This document shows positions 33,476 to 43,045 of a stretch of DNA of 64,000 nt, piece after piece; positions within the stretch are counted from its first letter, which is position 1; each line of letters starts with the position of its first letter. The notes below the pieces were generated by a model. That model saw nothing but the letters and a program-made list of their open reading frames with translations. It made no database searches and was not told where the DNA came from. The stretch comes from an uncultured Kineothrix sp. (GTDB lineage Bacteria; Bacillota; Clostridia; Lachnospirales; Lachnospiraceae): NCBI GenBank assembly GCA_910588855.1, contig CAJUSR010000007.1, forward strand, positions 62,001 to 126,000. Reading direction: 5' to 3'. The translations under genes and the position numbers were made by a program.

Positions 33476-34620
33476 AAAAAATTGTATTAGTAGGCCCGGT
33501 CTATCCATATAAAGGAGGGATTTCCCATTATACGGGGTTGATGTATAAAGCGTTAAGCAAAAAATACCAGGTGGTTATGGTTTCTTATAAGCTCCAATAT
33601 CCGAAGCTTTTGTTTAGAAAAGAACAGCGCGATTATGAAAATGACAGTTTTAAAATAGAGGGAACGAATTATTGGCTGCATACGGTTTATCCGTGGAACT
33701 GGGTGAAGACGGCGGCGAAAATCAAAAAGCAAAAAGCCGATATGGTGATTTTCCAATGGTGGCATCCTTATTTTGCGCCTTGTTATTGGCTGCTTTGCAA
33801 GTGTTTAAAGGGTACGAAGATATTGTTTGTCTGCCATAATGTATTCCCACATGAAAGGTTTCCCTTGGATCGTTTTTTGGCGAAGTCTGTGTTGAGACAG
33901 GGAAGTGGATATATCGTACAGTCGAGGATGGATGGGGAAGATTTGCATACGATTATCAAGCATCCGGTTTTCCGCCAGACGGTTCACCCTACCTATAATG
34001 CCTTTCAGATAAAGAATATGACGAAAGAGGAGGCCAGGGCGGAGCTTGGTATCGGGCGGGAAGAAAAAATTTTGCTGTTTTTTGGGTTTATCCGGGAATA
34101 TAAAGGGCTGAAATATTTGATTGAAGCAATGCGGACAGTAACGGAAAGGCTTTCCGATGTAAAGCTTTTGGTAGTAGGCGATTTTTCCGGGGCGGAGTCC
34201 AAGCAGGAGTATATGGACCGGATAGAGCAATGTGGGGCCGGGGATGCAATTGAGGTTTATGACGGTTATATCCCGGACAAAGAGGTGGAAAAATTTTTTG
34301 CGGCATGTGATTTGGTAACGCTGCCTTATATCAGTGCGACGCAGAGTGGGATTGTACAGATTGCTTTTGGCTTTGAAAAACCTGTTATTGTGACGGACGT
34401 AGGGGGATTGCCGGATGTAGTGGAAGACGGGAAAACCGGATATGTAGTGGGGGCGGGAAACCCTGAGGAATTGGCAAAGGCGGTAATCCGTTATTTTACA
34501 GGTGATGTGGAAAAACAGTTTAGGGAAAATATTAAAAAGGAGGCTTACCGGTTTTCCTGGGATAGGATGACGGAAGTTGTGGAAGAGCTGGATCGTTATG
34601 ATGGAAGGGAGGACAGCTGA
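33472..34620 (+). CDS. GT4-family glycosyltransferase
   Basis: A 382-residue GT-B enzyme: N-terminal GPVYPYKGGISHYT, C-terminal nucleotide-sugar domain with LLFFGFIREYKGLKYLIEA and the E(x7)E-like region TQSGIVQIAFGFEKPVIVTDVGGLPDVV. It adds a sugar from an NDP donor in the cytoplasm. It overlaps the GT2 gene by 4 bases and abuts the epimerase gene. Confidence 0.92.
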   Translation: MKKIVLVGPVYPYKGGISHYTGLMYKALSKKYQVVMVSYKLQYPKLLFRKEQRDYENDSFKIEGTNYWLHTVYPWNWVKTAAKIKKQKADMVIFQWWHPYFAPCYWLLCKCLKGTKILFVCHNVFPHERFPLDRFLAKSVLRQGSGYIVQSRMDGEDLHTIIKHPVFRQTVHPTYNAFQIKNMTKEEARAELGIGREEKILLFFGFIREYKGLKYLIEAMRTVTERLSDVKLLVVGDFSGAESKQEYMDRIEQCGAGDAIEVYDGYIPDKEVEKFFAACDLVTLPYISATQSGIVQIAFGFEKPVIVTDVGGLPDVVEDGKTGYVVGAGNPEELAKAVIRYFTGDVEKQFRENIKKEAYRFSWDRMTEVVEELDRYDGREDS

Positions 34621-35592
34621 ATGAGGGTACTGGTAACGGGCGCTACCGGGTTTATTGGAAAAAACATGGTAGAAGGATTATTAAAGAATGGGTATGAGGT
34701 CACATGTGTCAGCAGAAGAAAGATTGCGAAAGACACCTTTAAAAAGCCAGTCAAAAATATTGTGCTGGATTTACAGGAAATAGAAAAAATAGAAAAGTAT
34801 ATGGAAGATATTGATGTTATTATTCACATAGCAGCCCAATTAGGCCATTACGGGATTCCGTATCAATATTATTATCAGGTGAATTATTTGGCGACTGCTA
34901 AATTAGCAAAGCTGGCAGTAAAGTACGATATAAAGCAGTTTATTCTTTGCAGCGCACCATTTGTAGTAGGGCTGGGGGGAAGAAATACAAAAGAAGAGGA
35001 GCCATATTCACCGGCAGATGCATATTCGGAAACCAAAATGTTGGCTGAATTAGGCGTAATTCATATTTGCGAAGGAAAGATTCCATATACCATATTGCGC
35101 CCATCTTATGTGTATGGTAAAGAAGATGTGAGAAGAACCGCATTATACCGCAGTATAAAGAAAAAATATTTTGTCCTTACAACGAGTGGGAAGGCCTATT
35201 TGCAGCCTACTTATGTATCCGATATTGTGGATGGTTTTCTTTTAGCCATTTTAAATAAAAAGGCATACAATGAGATTATTAATTTAGGCGGTGAAGAATG
35301 TCTGGCAAAGGAGTATTTGGAATGTATTGCACGGCATGTAAATAGTAAACTGATTCATATAAATATTGGTTATCCTTTGTCAATATTTATTGCCAATATC
35401 GTTGATTATATCAGCAAAAAAATATTGCATAAGGCCGGTTTTGTGAACCGTGGAAGAATTGATTTTTTTGCGAAAGACCATTCATGTAATTTAGATAAAG
35501 CAAAAAAATTATTAGGGTATCAGCCTAAAGTTAATTTGGAGAAAGGGATACGGATGTCCATTCAATGGTCAAAACAAAATGGATATTTGTAA
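34621..35592 (+). CDS. NAD-dependent epimerase/dehydratase (extended SDR)
   Basis: A 323-residue protein with the Rossmann motif GATGFIGKNMVEGL, the helix IHIAAQLGHYG and an active-site like YSETKMLAE (YxxxK variant SETK with Tyr before). The C-terminal half binds the substrate. It probably shapes a nucleotide sugar. The gene directly follows the GT4 stop (TGAATG), and its base composition is more AT-rich than its neighbours, as are the following gene's first bases. Confidence 0.88.
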   Translation: MRVLVTGATGFIGKNMVEGLLKNGYEVTCVSRRKIAKDTFKKPVKNIVLDLQEIEKIEKYMEDIDVIIHIAAQLGHYGIPYQYYYQVNYLATAKLAKLAVKYDIKQFILCSAPFVVGLGGRNTKEEEPYSPADAYSETKMLAELGVIHICEGKIPYTILRPSYVYGKEDVRRTALYRSIKKKYFVLTTSGKAYLQPTYVSDIVDGFLLAILNKKAYNEIINLGGEECLAKEYLECIARHVNSKLIHINIGYPLSIFIANIVDYISKKILHKAGFVNRGRIDFFAKDHSCNLDKAKKLLGYQPKVNLEKGIRMSIQWSKQNGYL

Positions 35593-35603
35593 ATTATTGA
35601 AAG

Positions 35604-36389
35604 ATGGAAACAGAAGTATTCGGGGTAAATTATGAACGGTTTTCGGTAGGGAAAAAACTGGATAAGTTAGCGAAAAAATATCATATAAAATCAGTGCTGG
35701 AAATGCCTGCTCATGGGGCAAAAGCAATGCCTTCCATCTATTCTATCGGATTTGCTAAAAGGGTAAAGCATATTATTTTAGTAAATGGGAATCCCAAATA
35801 TGCTTCGGAGTGGGAAAAAATAGGGGCAAAAGAAAGGGTATCATGGGTAAAGGAAGAGGACATATGCCATACCAGATTCAAAAACGCCTCTTTTGATTTT
35901 GTATGGAATTTTGCTTACCTGCCTGCTTGTAAAGAACCGGACTTGATGATTGATGAAATGAGCAGGGTAAGCAAAAAATATATTGCTGTTTTTTCGGTAA
36001 ATTCAGGGAATATAGGTTTCCCGATTCATAGGATGGTGCATAAGAAAACGGGGATAAAATGGACGCATGGGGATATCCGATACAATAACCGCCATTTTAT
36101 CAAAAAGAAGCTGCAGGCGCATGGGCTAAGGGTAATTGAAACGGGATTTGTAGATTGCCCGGTATGGCCGGATTCGTTAGGGTTTCGGGATGTCAGGCTG
36201 CATAGGATGAACCTTGATTTCAATAAAATGGATTGGGAGGCGCCTTATGTGGATATGCTAAAAAACGGCTCTTTCCCAATATGGATGAAACTGGTGTATA
36301 TAGTGGAACGCTTACCTCTGCCTAAATTTTTAAAATCCATATATGCACATATCAACTATACGATAGCGGAGAAGGTCGATGATATATGA
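35604..36389 (+). CDS. SAM-dependent methyltransferase-like protein
   Basis: A 261-residue protein with a degenerate class I methyltransferase fold: VLEMPAHGAKAMPSIYSIGFAKRVKHIILVNGN (motif I region lacks the usual GxGxG), then FDFVWNFAYLPACKEPDLMIDEMSRVSKKY, equivalent to the FD...C-L motif. It may methylate a sugar or have lost activity. The C-terminal half is unassigned. It overlaps the radical SAM gene by 4 bases. Confidence 0.7.
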   Translation: METEVFGVNYERFSVGKKLDKLAKKYHIKSVLEMPAHGAKAMPSIYSIGFAKRVKHIILVNGNPKYASEWEKIGAKERVSWVKEEDICHTRFKNASFDFVWNFAYLPACKEPDLMIDEMSRVSKKYIAVFSVNSGNIGFPIHRMVHKKTGIKWTHGDIRYNNRHFIKKKLQAHGLRVIETGFVDCPVWPDSLGFRDVRLHRMNLDFNKMDWEAPYVDMLKNGSFPIWMKLVYIVERLPLPKFLKSIYAHINYTIAEKVDDI

Positions 36390-37534
36390 AAAAAAGTGAT
36401 TTATTTACAGTGCTGATGCCATATTTGACCAGTTATAAATGCAGCCGCTTATTCGGCTGGCAAAAATTCCACCCTATGACAGTCACCTATTCGGTAACGG
36501 CAGCCTGCCAGTCCAGATGCAAGACATGCCAGATTGGCGCTATGTTTTGCCAGAATCCGAAAAGGGCGGAGGATGATTTGACGCTGGATGAAGTGGAAAA
36601 AATATTTTCATCCATGCATCCGGTATATTTTTTTAATATGAGCGGCGGAGAACCTTTTTTGCGGAAGGATTTGCCGGAGATTGTAGGGCTGGCATGTAAA
36701 TATTTGAAGCCAAGAGTGGTGCATACGCCCACGAATGCAATTTTAACGGAACGTATCGTGGAGAATACGGAAAAAATTATCCGTATCGTAAGGGATTATA
36801 ACCCTTCTGTGCCTGTGACGGTGAAACCTTCCATTGACGGGGTCGGGGAGCTTCACGATGAGATACGAGGGGTAAAGGGTAATTTTGAATGCCTGTTAAA
36901 GACGATTGAGGGGCTAAAGAGGCTGGAAAATAAATACGATAATTTCCATTTGGAATTGGGAACAGTCATATCCAATTACAATATCCAATATTTGGATGAA
37001 ATAGAGGATTTTGTCCATTCGCTTGGAGTGGAAAGCTACCGGAACGAGGTGGCGGAGTGCAGGACGGAATTTTTTAACCTGAACGATCCGATTACACCGC
37101 CTGCCGATGTTTACCAAAGGCTGATAAAAGATTTTGCCCGGAAGGTAGAATCGAATATAGGGAAAAAGAAACGGCTGGCAAGGACGACGGAGGCCATGCG
37201 GGTTGTATACTATGACTTGGCAGGGAAGATTTTGGAAGAGAAGCGTCAGGTCATCCCTTGCTATGCGGGAACATCCAACGTACACATTAATTATGATGGA
37301 GGGGTCTGGCCCTGCTGTGTGCTTGGCTATGAAAAGCAGATGGGGAATTTAAGGGAATACGATTATGATTTTCAAAAGCTGTGGCATTCGGAAGAAGCGC
37401 AGGAAGTTCGGAAATATATCATAGGGAAGAATTGCGCCTGCCCGTTGGCAAATCAGGCATACAGCAATGAATTGCTGCATATGGGAACTTTGATACGGGC
37501 TGGTATCAAATCCATTCAGTTTAGCATGAAGTGA
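36386..37534 (+). CDS. Radical SAM/SPASM-domain protein
   Basis: The 382-residue protein has the radical SAM cluster motif CQSRCKTC near residues 43-50, the GGEPFLRKDLPEIV motif and a C-terminal SPASM-like Cys set (WPCCVLGYEKQMGNLREYDYDF, then CAC). It may modify a glycan or lipid in this operon; similar enzymes are found in surface-polysaccharide loci. The substrate cannot be read from sequence. Confidence 0.88.
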   Translation: MKKSDLFTVLMPYLTSYKCSRLFGWQKFHPMTVTYSVTAACQSRCKTCQIGAMFCQNPKRAEDDLTLDEVEKIFSSMHPVYFFNMSGGEPFLRKDLPEIVGLACKYLKPRVVHTPTNAILTERIVENTEKIIRIVRDYNPSVPVTVKPSIDGVGELHDEIRGVKGNFECLLKTIEGLKRLENKYDNFHLELGTVISNYNIQYLDEIEDFVHSLGVESYRNEVAECRTEFFNLNDPITPPADVYQRLIKDFARKVESNIGKKKRLARTTEAMRVVYYDLAGKILEEKRQVIPCYAGTSNVHINYDGGVWPCCVLGYEKQMGNLREYDYDFQKLWHSEEAQEVRKYIIGKNCACPLANQAYSNELLHMGTLIRAGIKSIQFSMK

Positions 37535-37563
37535 AAGATGTTTGTATTGGAGAGGGTGGAAGC

Positions 37564-38283
37564 GTGAAGGATGAATTAACAGGTGCCATAAAATACGATG
37601 GCTTTAAAAAAGCCGGATGGCTGTCCGAAAAAAAGGCAAAAGTGGTTTTAAAAGCCAGAAAAAAGATATTTCATCTGTTTATGGACGTAATGGAGCCAAA
37701 ACGGACGGAAAAAGTAATTGACGTGGGAGTTGCGCCCGTAGTCGGGATTGCAGGTGCAAAGACCATAACCAATAACTTTTTTGAAAGGCTTTATCCATAT
37801 ACGGCACAGATTACCGCAACGAGCATAGAGGATGCCAAGTGTCTGGAGCAGGAATTTCCGGGGCTTAAGTTCGTACAGACAAAACCGTATACGACGCCTT
37901 TTTCAGACGGTATGTTCGATGTGCTTTTTTGCAATGCAGTGGTGGAACATACGGGAACGAGAAAGCAGCAAAAGAAATTTATCCACGAATACTGCAGGGT
38001 TTCCAAGCGGTTCTTTTTTACTACGCCGAACCGGTGGTTTCCGGTAGAACCCCATTCGGCGCTGCCTCTTGTCCATTGGCTTCCGCCTGTATTGTTTCGG
38101 AAAGTTTTGAAAATAACGGGGAAAGAAGCGCTGGCGGATGAAAACATATTGAATCTGCTTTCCGCAAGGGATTTTTTGGGATTATTCCCAAAACAGGCAA
38201 AGGTGAAACTTTTAAGGGTGAAAACAATGGGTTTTACATCGAATTTAATTGTTTATGGCGAATGGAATGAAAATGAATCATAA
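37564..38283 (+). CDS. Class I SAM-dependent methyltransferase
   Basis: A 239-residue protein with motif I VIDVGVAPVVGIAGA and the catalytic-domain landmarks FDVLFCNAVVEHTG and FFFTTPNRWFPVEPHS, a UbiE/Methyltransf_11-like layout. I prefer the GTG at 37564 with GGAGAGGG upstream; a GTG at 37531 overlaps the previous stop and has no site. It presumably methylates a glycan or lipid intermediate. Confidence 0.82.
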   Translation: MKDELTGAIKYDGFKKAGWLSEKKAKVVLKARKKIFHLFMDVMEPKRTEKVIDVGVAPVVGIAGAKTITNNFFERLYPYTAQITATSIEDAKCLEQEFPGLKFVQTKPYTTPFSDGMFDVLFCNAVVEHTGTRKQQKKFIHEYCRVSKRFFFTTPNRWFPVEPHSALPLVHWLPPVLFRKVLKITGKEALADENILNLLSARDFLGLFPKQAKVKLLRVKTMGFTSNLIVYGEWNENES

Positions 38284-39220
38284 ATGGATGCATTTGTTAA
38301 AGTGGGCAGGAAAAATCCTGGCGGTGGTTTCCCTTCTTTTTATTGCAAAAAGTTTATGGGAAATGGAATGGGGATGGATACATGGATATCCGCCTTGGAA
38401 ATTGTGCTTTAATCTGTTTTTGCTGTCATGGTTTGGCGTTGCCGGCAATTATATTAATGCATATGTATGGAAGCTGTATATTGATTTTTTCAGTCAAAAG
38501 AGAAATGATACCCGGCCTATACAAAAGGTATATTTAAAGTCCAATATAGCAAAGTACTTGCCGGGGAATATTCTGCAATATGCGGACAGGAATATTTTGG
38601 GGAGCCAGTTGGGAATCGGGCATAAAAGCATTGCGGCTGCCAGCGTGATGGAATTGGCGGTTATCGTTGCTTCTGCTGTTTTGTTTGCGGCGGCAGTCTC
38701 TTTTCGTGAGGCGGCGGAGGCGCTGCGTTATTTTTCATCATATATCATAGAAAAGAAATTGCTGTTTTATTGTATTGGGGTTATGGTGATATTAGCGGGT
38801 GCATTTTTGTATGCACTTTATAGATTCCGGCTTTTCAATCGTTTGAAGCCGTATTGGAATCTGGGTTTATTGAAGGTAACAGCCAAAGCGATTGCTTTTT
38901 ATATGCTTGTCCATGTAATTTCCGGGTGCTTTCTGTCCGGAATATTCTTATTGTTTTTGCATCAAAGAATCAGCTTCATTACAGTGGCCTCGGCAAATGT
39001 GATTGCCTGGCTGCTTGGATATATAACGGTAGGCAGCCCGGGAGGCATTGGGATAAGGGAAGCGGCGCTTGTGTTTTTACTGCGGAATGTTTATTCAAAG
39101 GAGGCTGTGGTGACTGCGGCGGTGATTTTACGGTTATGTTGTGTACTTGCCGATTTTATATCTTATGTAAGTGTTTGGGGGATAAGGAAATCCAAAGGGA
39201 CGGGCATGTTTAAAAGGTGA
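38267..39220 (+). CDS. Lysylphosphatidylglycerol synthase-type membrane protein (UPF0104)
   Basis: A roughly 317-residue protein of 8-9 helices; KSNIAKYLPGNILQYADRNILGSQLG and the late GSPGGIGIREAALVFLLRN are hallmarks of the UPF0104/AglD/MprF flippase-domain family. Such proteins move lipids or lipid-linked sugars across the membrane. The start is uncertain: several ATGs (38249-38273) overlap the methyltransferase end. Confidence 0.85.
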   Translation: MKMNHKWMHLLKWAGKILAVVSLLFIAKSLWEMEWGWIHGYPPWKLCFNLFLLSWFGVAGNYINAYVWKLYIDFFSQKRNDTRPIQKVYLKSNIAKYLPGNILQYADRNILGSQLGIGHKSIAAASVMELAVIVASAVLFAAAVSFREAAEALRYFSSYIIEKKLLFYCIGVMVILAGAFLYALYRFRLFNRLKPYWNLGLLKVTAKAIAFYMLVHVISGCFLSGIFLLFLHQRISFITVASANVIAWLLGYITVGSPGGIGIREAALVFLLRNVYSKEAVVTAAVILRLCCVLADFISYVSVWGIRKSKGTGMFKR

Positions 39221-39225
39221 TGGGT

Positions 39226-41094
39226 ATGAAAAGAAGATGGAAGTCTTGGGGAGGCATTCAGGCGGAATGGTATATTTTTGCGATTGTTTTTGCGGTACAG
39301 ATAGCCGGGATTTTTTTTCGTTCCGTACCGATAATTACCGATGAATTAAACCCTATGGCGTTTGGGTTTCTTTTGCGGGGGGATGACTGGGGCAATTATT
39401 TGGCAGCAGACGGCTATTATTATAAATATGGGCAATTGCTGTTCTATCTGCCACTGATTTTTTTTATCAAGAATCCGGTTGTTCTGTTTCGGGGGATGCT
39501 GGTGGTCAATTCCTTTATTATCAGCTTGATTCCGGTTTGTGCTTACCGCATTATGAAAAAATATTTAAAATGCGGTGAAGAAGAAAATTGCAGGGAAGTT
39601 GCTATTCTTGTGGGGATATTGCCTGCTGTTTCTTTAAACAGTAAGTTTGTATGGGGGGAACCTTTTTTGATGGTGATTCCCTGGCTGATTCTGCTTTTGC
39701 TGCTGCATAGCCTGGAGGAAGGGGCTGAGAGGGCGAAGAAGCAGGCTGGCAGAAGGAGAAAGCATCGTGGGTTGGGATGCAGTATAGCTTTGGCGGTATT
39801 GCAAAGTTATGCTTATATGGTACATAACCGGGGGATTGTTATTTTGATTGCAACGGTATGCTGCGTTTTGGGCATTCGTTTTTTATGGAAGAGCCGGCAT
39901 ATTAAGTTGATACCCTATTTTTCTACAATGGCAGTCCTGCTTCTTGCAGATAAACTGTTAAGCGTTTTGCTAAAAGGGAGCCTATATCAAACAGAAGGGG
40001 ATTTGACCGGTGGAACGGCAGGCTTTTTAAATATTGATTTTTTCAGGCACGTGCTTTCGCCAAAGGGGATATGGACATTGGTGCAGGAAATGATGGGCTG
40101 GTTGTTTGCCAGTGTCAGTGGTTCTTATGGGCTGGTAGCCTTTGGCTTGGCAGTGTCCTGTTTGGTTTTGTATGCATTAATAAGACGGAAAGAGTATTCA
40201 AAGCCGGAAACGGTAGTCGGAATATTTGGGCTGCTATGTTTTTGCGGCGCTCTTCTGCTGGGGGCATTCTTTTTCTTTGAAGATATTTTTTCAGCCGGGC
40301 ATATCATAGAAAAACGTGGGGATAAGCTTATATATGTGCGATATCTGGATGCAGCCAATGTGGTGTTGAGTTTTTTGGGTTTATATTATTTGTTGGTAAA
40401 AAAACAATATAATAAAGGAAAATATTTGTTTTATCCCGTTGGGTTGTTCCTTATTTTACAAGGATTTTATGTAAGCGTTATTTCGGAAAGGATAGACAAT
40501 ACATTAACCTGGGGAAGTAATGTAATCATTATCAGCTATTTTTGTGATTTGACGCGGAGCATCAGGGGGAGCTTATATTCCCGGATTGGATTTTTTGCAG
40601 GGGGAATTGCCTTATTCGGGTTGTTTTCTTTTGCAGTTTTTTGCCTTATGCTTTATCTGCGGGAAAAAGGAAAAGCGGCAATTTATTTGTGTGCGGCTGT
40701 TTTCTTATCCGGGTATTTATGGAATGCTTATCATACACTTTACCGGATGGACAGCTATGTGTCAGATATGGCTTATGCTTATTGCGATGTCATACGGAGT
40801 GTGGAGACGGCAGAAAAAGTGAAAAATATCTATTTGGCAGATGAGATTGTGCGCAGCAGTTTCCAATATGTTTACCATGATTATTATGTTATAACAAAAA
40901 GAGATAACCTTGGGAAGCAGGAAGAAAATATGTTTATTTTGGCGGAAAAAGGAGAAGTAGGGAACCTTGGATTGGAAGGGGCATTATATGAGGTGGTTTT
41001 AGGGGAAAAGGTAGGAAGCGTCCGTTTGTATATTAAGGGGGAGAGGCTGAACGAATTGGTAAAAGAAAATGGGTATGAAACGCGGGAGGTGTGA
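39226..41094 (+). CDS. Large polytopic membrane protein
   Basis: About 622 residues with roughly 11-13 helices. The first external loop has VPIITDELNPMAFGFLLRGDDW, and the architecture resembles the 30591 gene, so the two may be diverged GT-C enzymes or polymerase-related. The C-terminal tail is soluble. I start at ATG 39226 (AAGGTG upstream); in-frame codons at 39217 and 39220 overlap the previous stop. Confidence 0.65.
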   Translation: MKRRWKSWGGIQAEWYIFAIVFAVQIAGIFFRSVPIITDELNPMAFGFLLRGDDWGNYLAADGYYYKYGQLLFYLPLIFFIKNPVVLFRGMLVVNSFIISLIPVCAYRIMKKYLKCGEEENCREVAILVGILPAVSLNSKFVWGEPFLMVIPWLILLLLLHSLEEGAERAKKQAGRRRKHRGLGCSIALAVLQSYAYMVHNRGIVILIATVCCVLGIRFLWKSRHIKLIPYFSTMAVLLLADKLLSVLLKGSLYQTEGDLTGGTAGFLNIDFFRHVLSPKGIWTLVQEMMGWLFASVSGSYGLVAFGLAVSCLVLYALIRRKEYSKPETVVGIFGLLCFCGALLLGAFFFFEDIFSAGHIIEKRGDKLIYVRYLDAANVVLSFLGLYYLLVKKQYNKGKYLFYPVGLFLILQGFYVSVISERIDNTLTWGSNVIIISYFCDLTRSIRGSLYSRIGFFAGGIALFGLFSFAVFCLMLYLREKGKAAIYLCAAVFLSGYLWNAYHTLYRMDSYVSDMAYAYCDVIRSVETAEKVKNIYLADEIVRSSFQYVYHDYYVITKRDNLGKQEENMFILAEKGEVGNLGLEGALYEVVLGEKVGSVRLYIKGERLNELVKENGYETREV

Positions 41095-41096
41095 TT

Positions 41097-42428
41097 TTGG
41101 GCAACGGGTTCGTGATAGAGGAAAAGGCCAGGAAGGGAATGAAGATAGTGATTTGCTTTATTTTATTTCTCTATCCGATTCTTTTGTTTGAGGCAGATGT
41201 TGGAGGAGTGCCGATACAAACCTGGATGTTGTATATCAGCATAGCCGCGTTGGCGTTATGTTATGCTTTGGGCGGCAAAAAGCCAAGGAAAAATTGGAGG
41301 GCATCTTTTGACAGATGCGGTATTATAGCCATTTTGCTCGCTTTGTACGAGTGCATCCGTATTGTGGGCAATCTATTTTTTTACCATAAGGATACGGCAT
41401 ACCGGCAGGAAATAATGATTATAAGCTTTGTTGTTTTGTATTTTTTAATTGCGGCAAGGCCGCTGTTTAGTGAAAAATATTTTCATGTCGTATTGTTTGC
41501 AGGGCTGGTAGTATTTAGTTTATTGATTATCCACTATTTAAGCGGAAGTGGGGCAGACAGGCTGATGGAGGTGATGCTTAAGGATAACCGGAAGGCGGCA
41601 TCTTTTGCGGTATTAGTCTGTACCATTGCCCTTTGCCAGTATTGCAGAAGCTATAGCAGATACCGCAGTATTTTTTTTGGAGCAGTAGCGTTTGTCGGTT
41701 TTTTTATATTATTCCTAAATAAAAATGCGGTAAGTATCTGGCTTATGCTTTCTGTATTTATTGCAATACCGATAGTGTTTCACCCAACGGTGGAGCTGGT
41801 CAAAAGGGATATGCAGATGCTTTTCCTGTACTTATTCCTTTTGGGCAATATGGGGTTTTTGACAACGTATACTGGTTTGATAAAAGGAGGGGTGGCTTAT
41901 TCCCTGGATAGTTGTATTTACTTGAATGTGGCTATTGTAATAGGGGGGATTTTCTTTTTCCGGATGTGGGAAAAAATCCCGCCCGATGTAGATATAAAAC
42001 GTCTGGTAATAAAACGGCTGGGCAGAAAGTGTTTTATTTTATTGAAAATATGCGCCGCCGGAGCGGCACTTGTGTTTATCAACGGGGCGAACTGGAAGGA
42101 GCTGCCGGATGGGATGGGTATGTCAGCCATTAAGGCAGCGTTGGTTCCGGTCGTGGAAGAAGTGCAAACGGGGAAAAGCGCTTTTTATTTGTGCCTGGAA
42201 GGGCAAGGGATTATCGGCAGTTTGCTGATTTTAGCTTTATGCATATGTATGGTAATGCAGATATATAAAAACCATGACCGGGATTGGCCGGTGACCGGGG
42301 TGCTGACAATGGTTGCCGGGGTGTTTTTTGCCCAGCTTTTGTTTTGGGGAGAATGCATGAATACTCTGCCGTTGTATGTAATATTCGTTTTATTTGCGGT
42401 TTTTATCGAGAAAGGAAGGGCGAAATGA
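41097..42428 (+). CDS. Polytopic membrane protein, O-antigen ligase/polymerase-like
   Basis: A 443-residue protein of about 10-12 helices with a large loop in the second half; the layout resembles Wzy/O-antigen ligase proteins that polymerise or transfer lipid-linked glycans. No sequence motif proves it. GGGAGGTG favours the TTG at 41097 over a GTG at 41091. It overlaps the SH3-domain gene by 4 bases. Confidence 0.6.
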   Translation: MGNGFVIEEKARKGMKIVICFILFLYPILLFEADVGGVPIQTWMLYISIAALALCYALGGKKPRKNWRASFDRCGIIAILLALYECIRIVGNLFFYHKDTAYRQEIMIISFVVLYFLIAARPLFSEKYFHVVLFAGLVVFSLLIIHYLSGSGADRLMEVMLKDNRKAASFAVLVCTIALCQYCRSYSRYRSIFFGAVAFVGFFILFLNKNAVSIWLMLSVFIAIPIVFHPTVELVKRDMQMLFLYLFLLGNMGFLTTYTGLIKGGVAYSLDSCIYLNVAIVIGGIFFFRMWEKIPPDVDIKRLVIKRLGRKCFILLKICAAGAALVFINGANWKELPDGMGMSAIKAALVPVVEEVQTGKSAFYLCLEGQGIIGSLLILALCICMVMQIYKNHDRDWPVTGVLTMVAGVFFAQLLFWGECMNTLPLYVIFVLFAVFIEKGRAK

Positions 42429-42913
42429 GGAAAATTTTAGTTTTACTGATTGCAATCTGCAGTGTTGGGGCAATGGCGCCGGTTTTGGTATATGCCGGGG
42501 AGGAGCAGCAAAGAATTGAGATGCAACAGATGATGGAAGCTACAGAAAGGATAGAGGCAAGGGAGGAACCGGACGAGGAAGCTGGAATTGTATTTGTTTA
42601 TGAAAAAGGGGCAAAGGTATTCGTTATAGAGGAAACCAGTGATGGCTGGTTTAAAGTTTTTTACCAGGGGAGAGAAGGATATATCCCTGATAAAGGTTTG
42701 GTTTTGCAGGAAATGGATACCGTCCAGTTGGATAAAGAATTGGAAACGGCTGTTATGGAAGGGGAAATCGTAGCTAAGGAGGTGGAAAGATACCGCAAAG
42801 AGGAAGGACGCTCCAAAGTTTGGGGAACGGTGATTGCCCTCTTGATTGGAGGGATATTTGCGGTTGGAATTATTGCAGCAAGGAAACAAGGGAAAAACAA
42901 TGCTGCCAGATAG
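42425..42913 (+). CDS. SH3b-domain membrane-anchored protein
   Basis: A 162-residue protein: signal peptide (ILVLLIAICSVGAMAPVLVYA), an SH3-like domain with EEAGIVFVYEKGAKVFVIEETSDGWFKVFYQGREGYIP (residues about 50-85), a charged helix and one C-terminal membrane helix (VIALLIGGIFAVGIIAA). The SH3 domain may hold the glycan machinery to the wall. It is the last gene of the operon. Confidence 0.72.
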   Translation: MRKILVLLIAICSVGAMAPVLVYAGEEQQRIEMQQMMEATERIEAREEPDEEAGIVFVYEKGAKVFVIEETSDGWFKVFYQGREGYIPDKGLVLQEMDTVQLDKELETAVMEGEIVAKEVERYRKEEGRSKVWGTVIALLIGGIFAVGIIAARKQGKNNAAR

Positions 42914-42932
42914 ACCTTTTGATACCCGAATC
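42913..42932. repeat. Half-site of the palindromic element
   Basis: GACCTTTTGATACCCGAATC differs by one base from the right arm of the palindrome at 28961-29001. It begins at the last base of the preceding stop codon. Confidence 0.6.
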
Positions 42933-42971
42933 ATAGTATGGAATAATGCCGCCGATTTTTCATTTTCATAG

Positions 42972-43000
42972 TGGAAAAATAAATAGATATTGTATATAAT
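42972..43000 (+). promoter_or_regulatory. Putative promoter of the response-regulator gene
   Basis: TGGAAA (42972-42977) and TATAAT (42995-43000), 17-base spacer; the -35 is weak. Confidence 0.5.
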
Positions 43001-43045
43001 GAACGTAATAGATTATCAATAATATGTTGTTTGAGGAGGAGAGCG

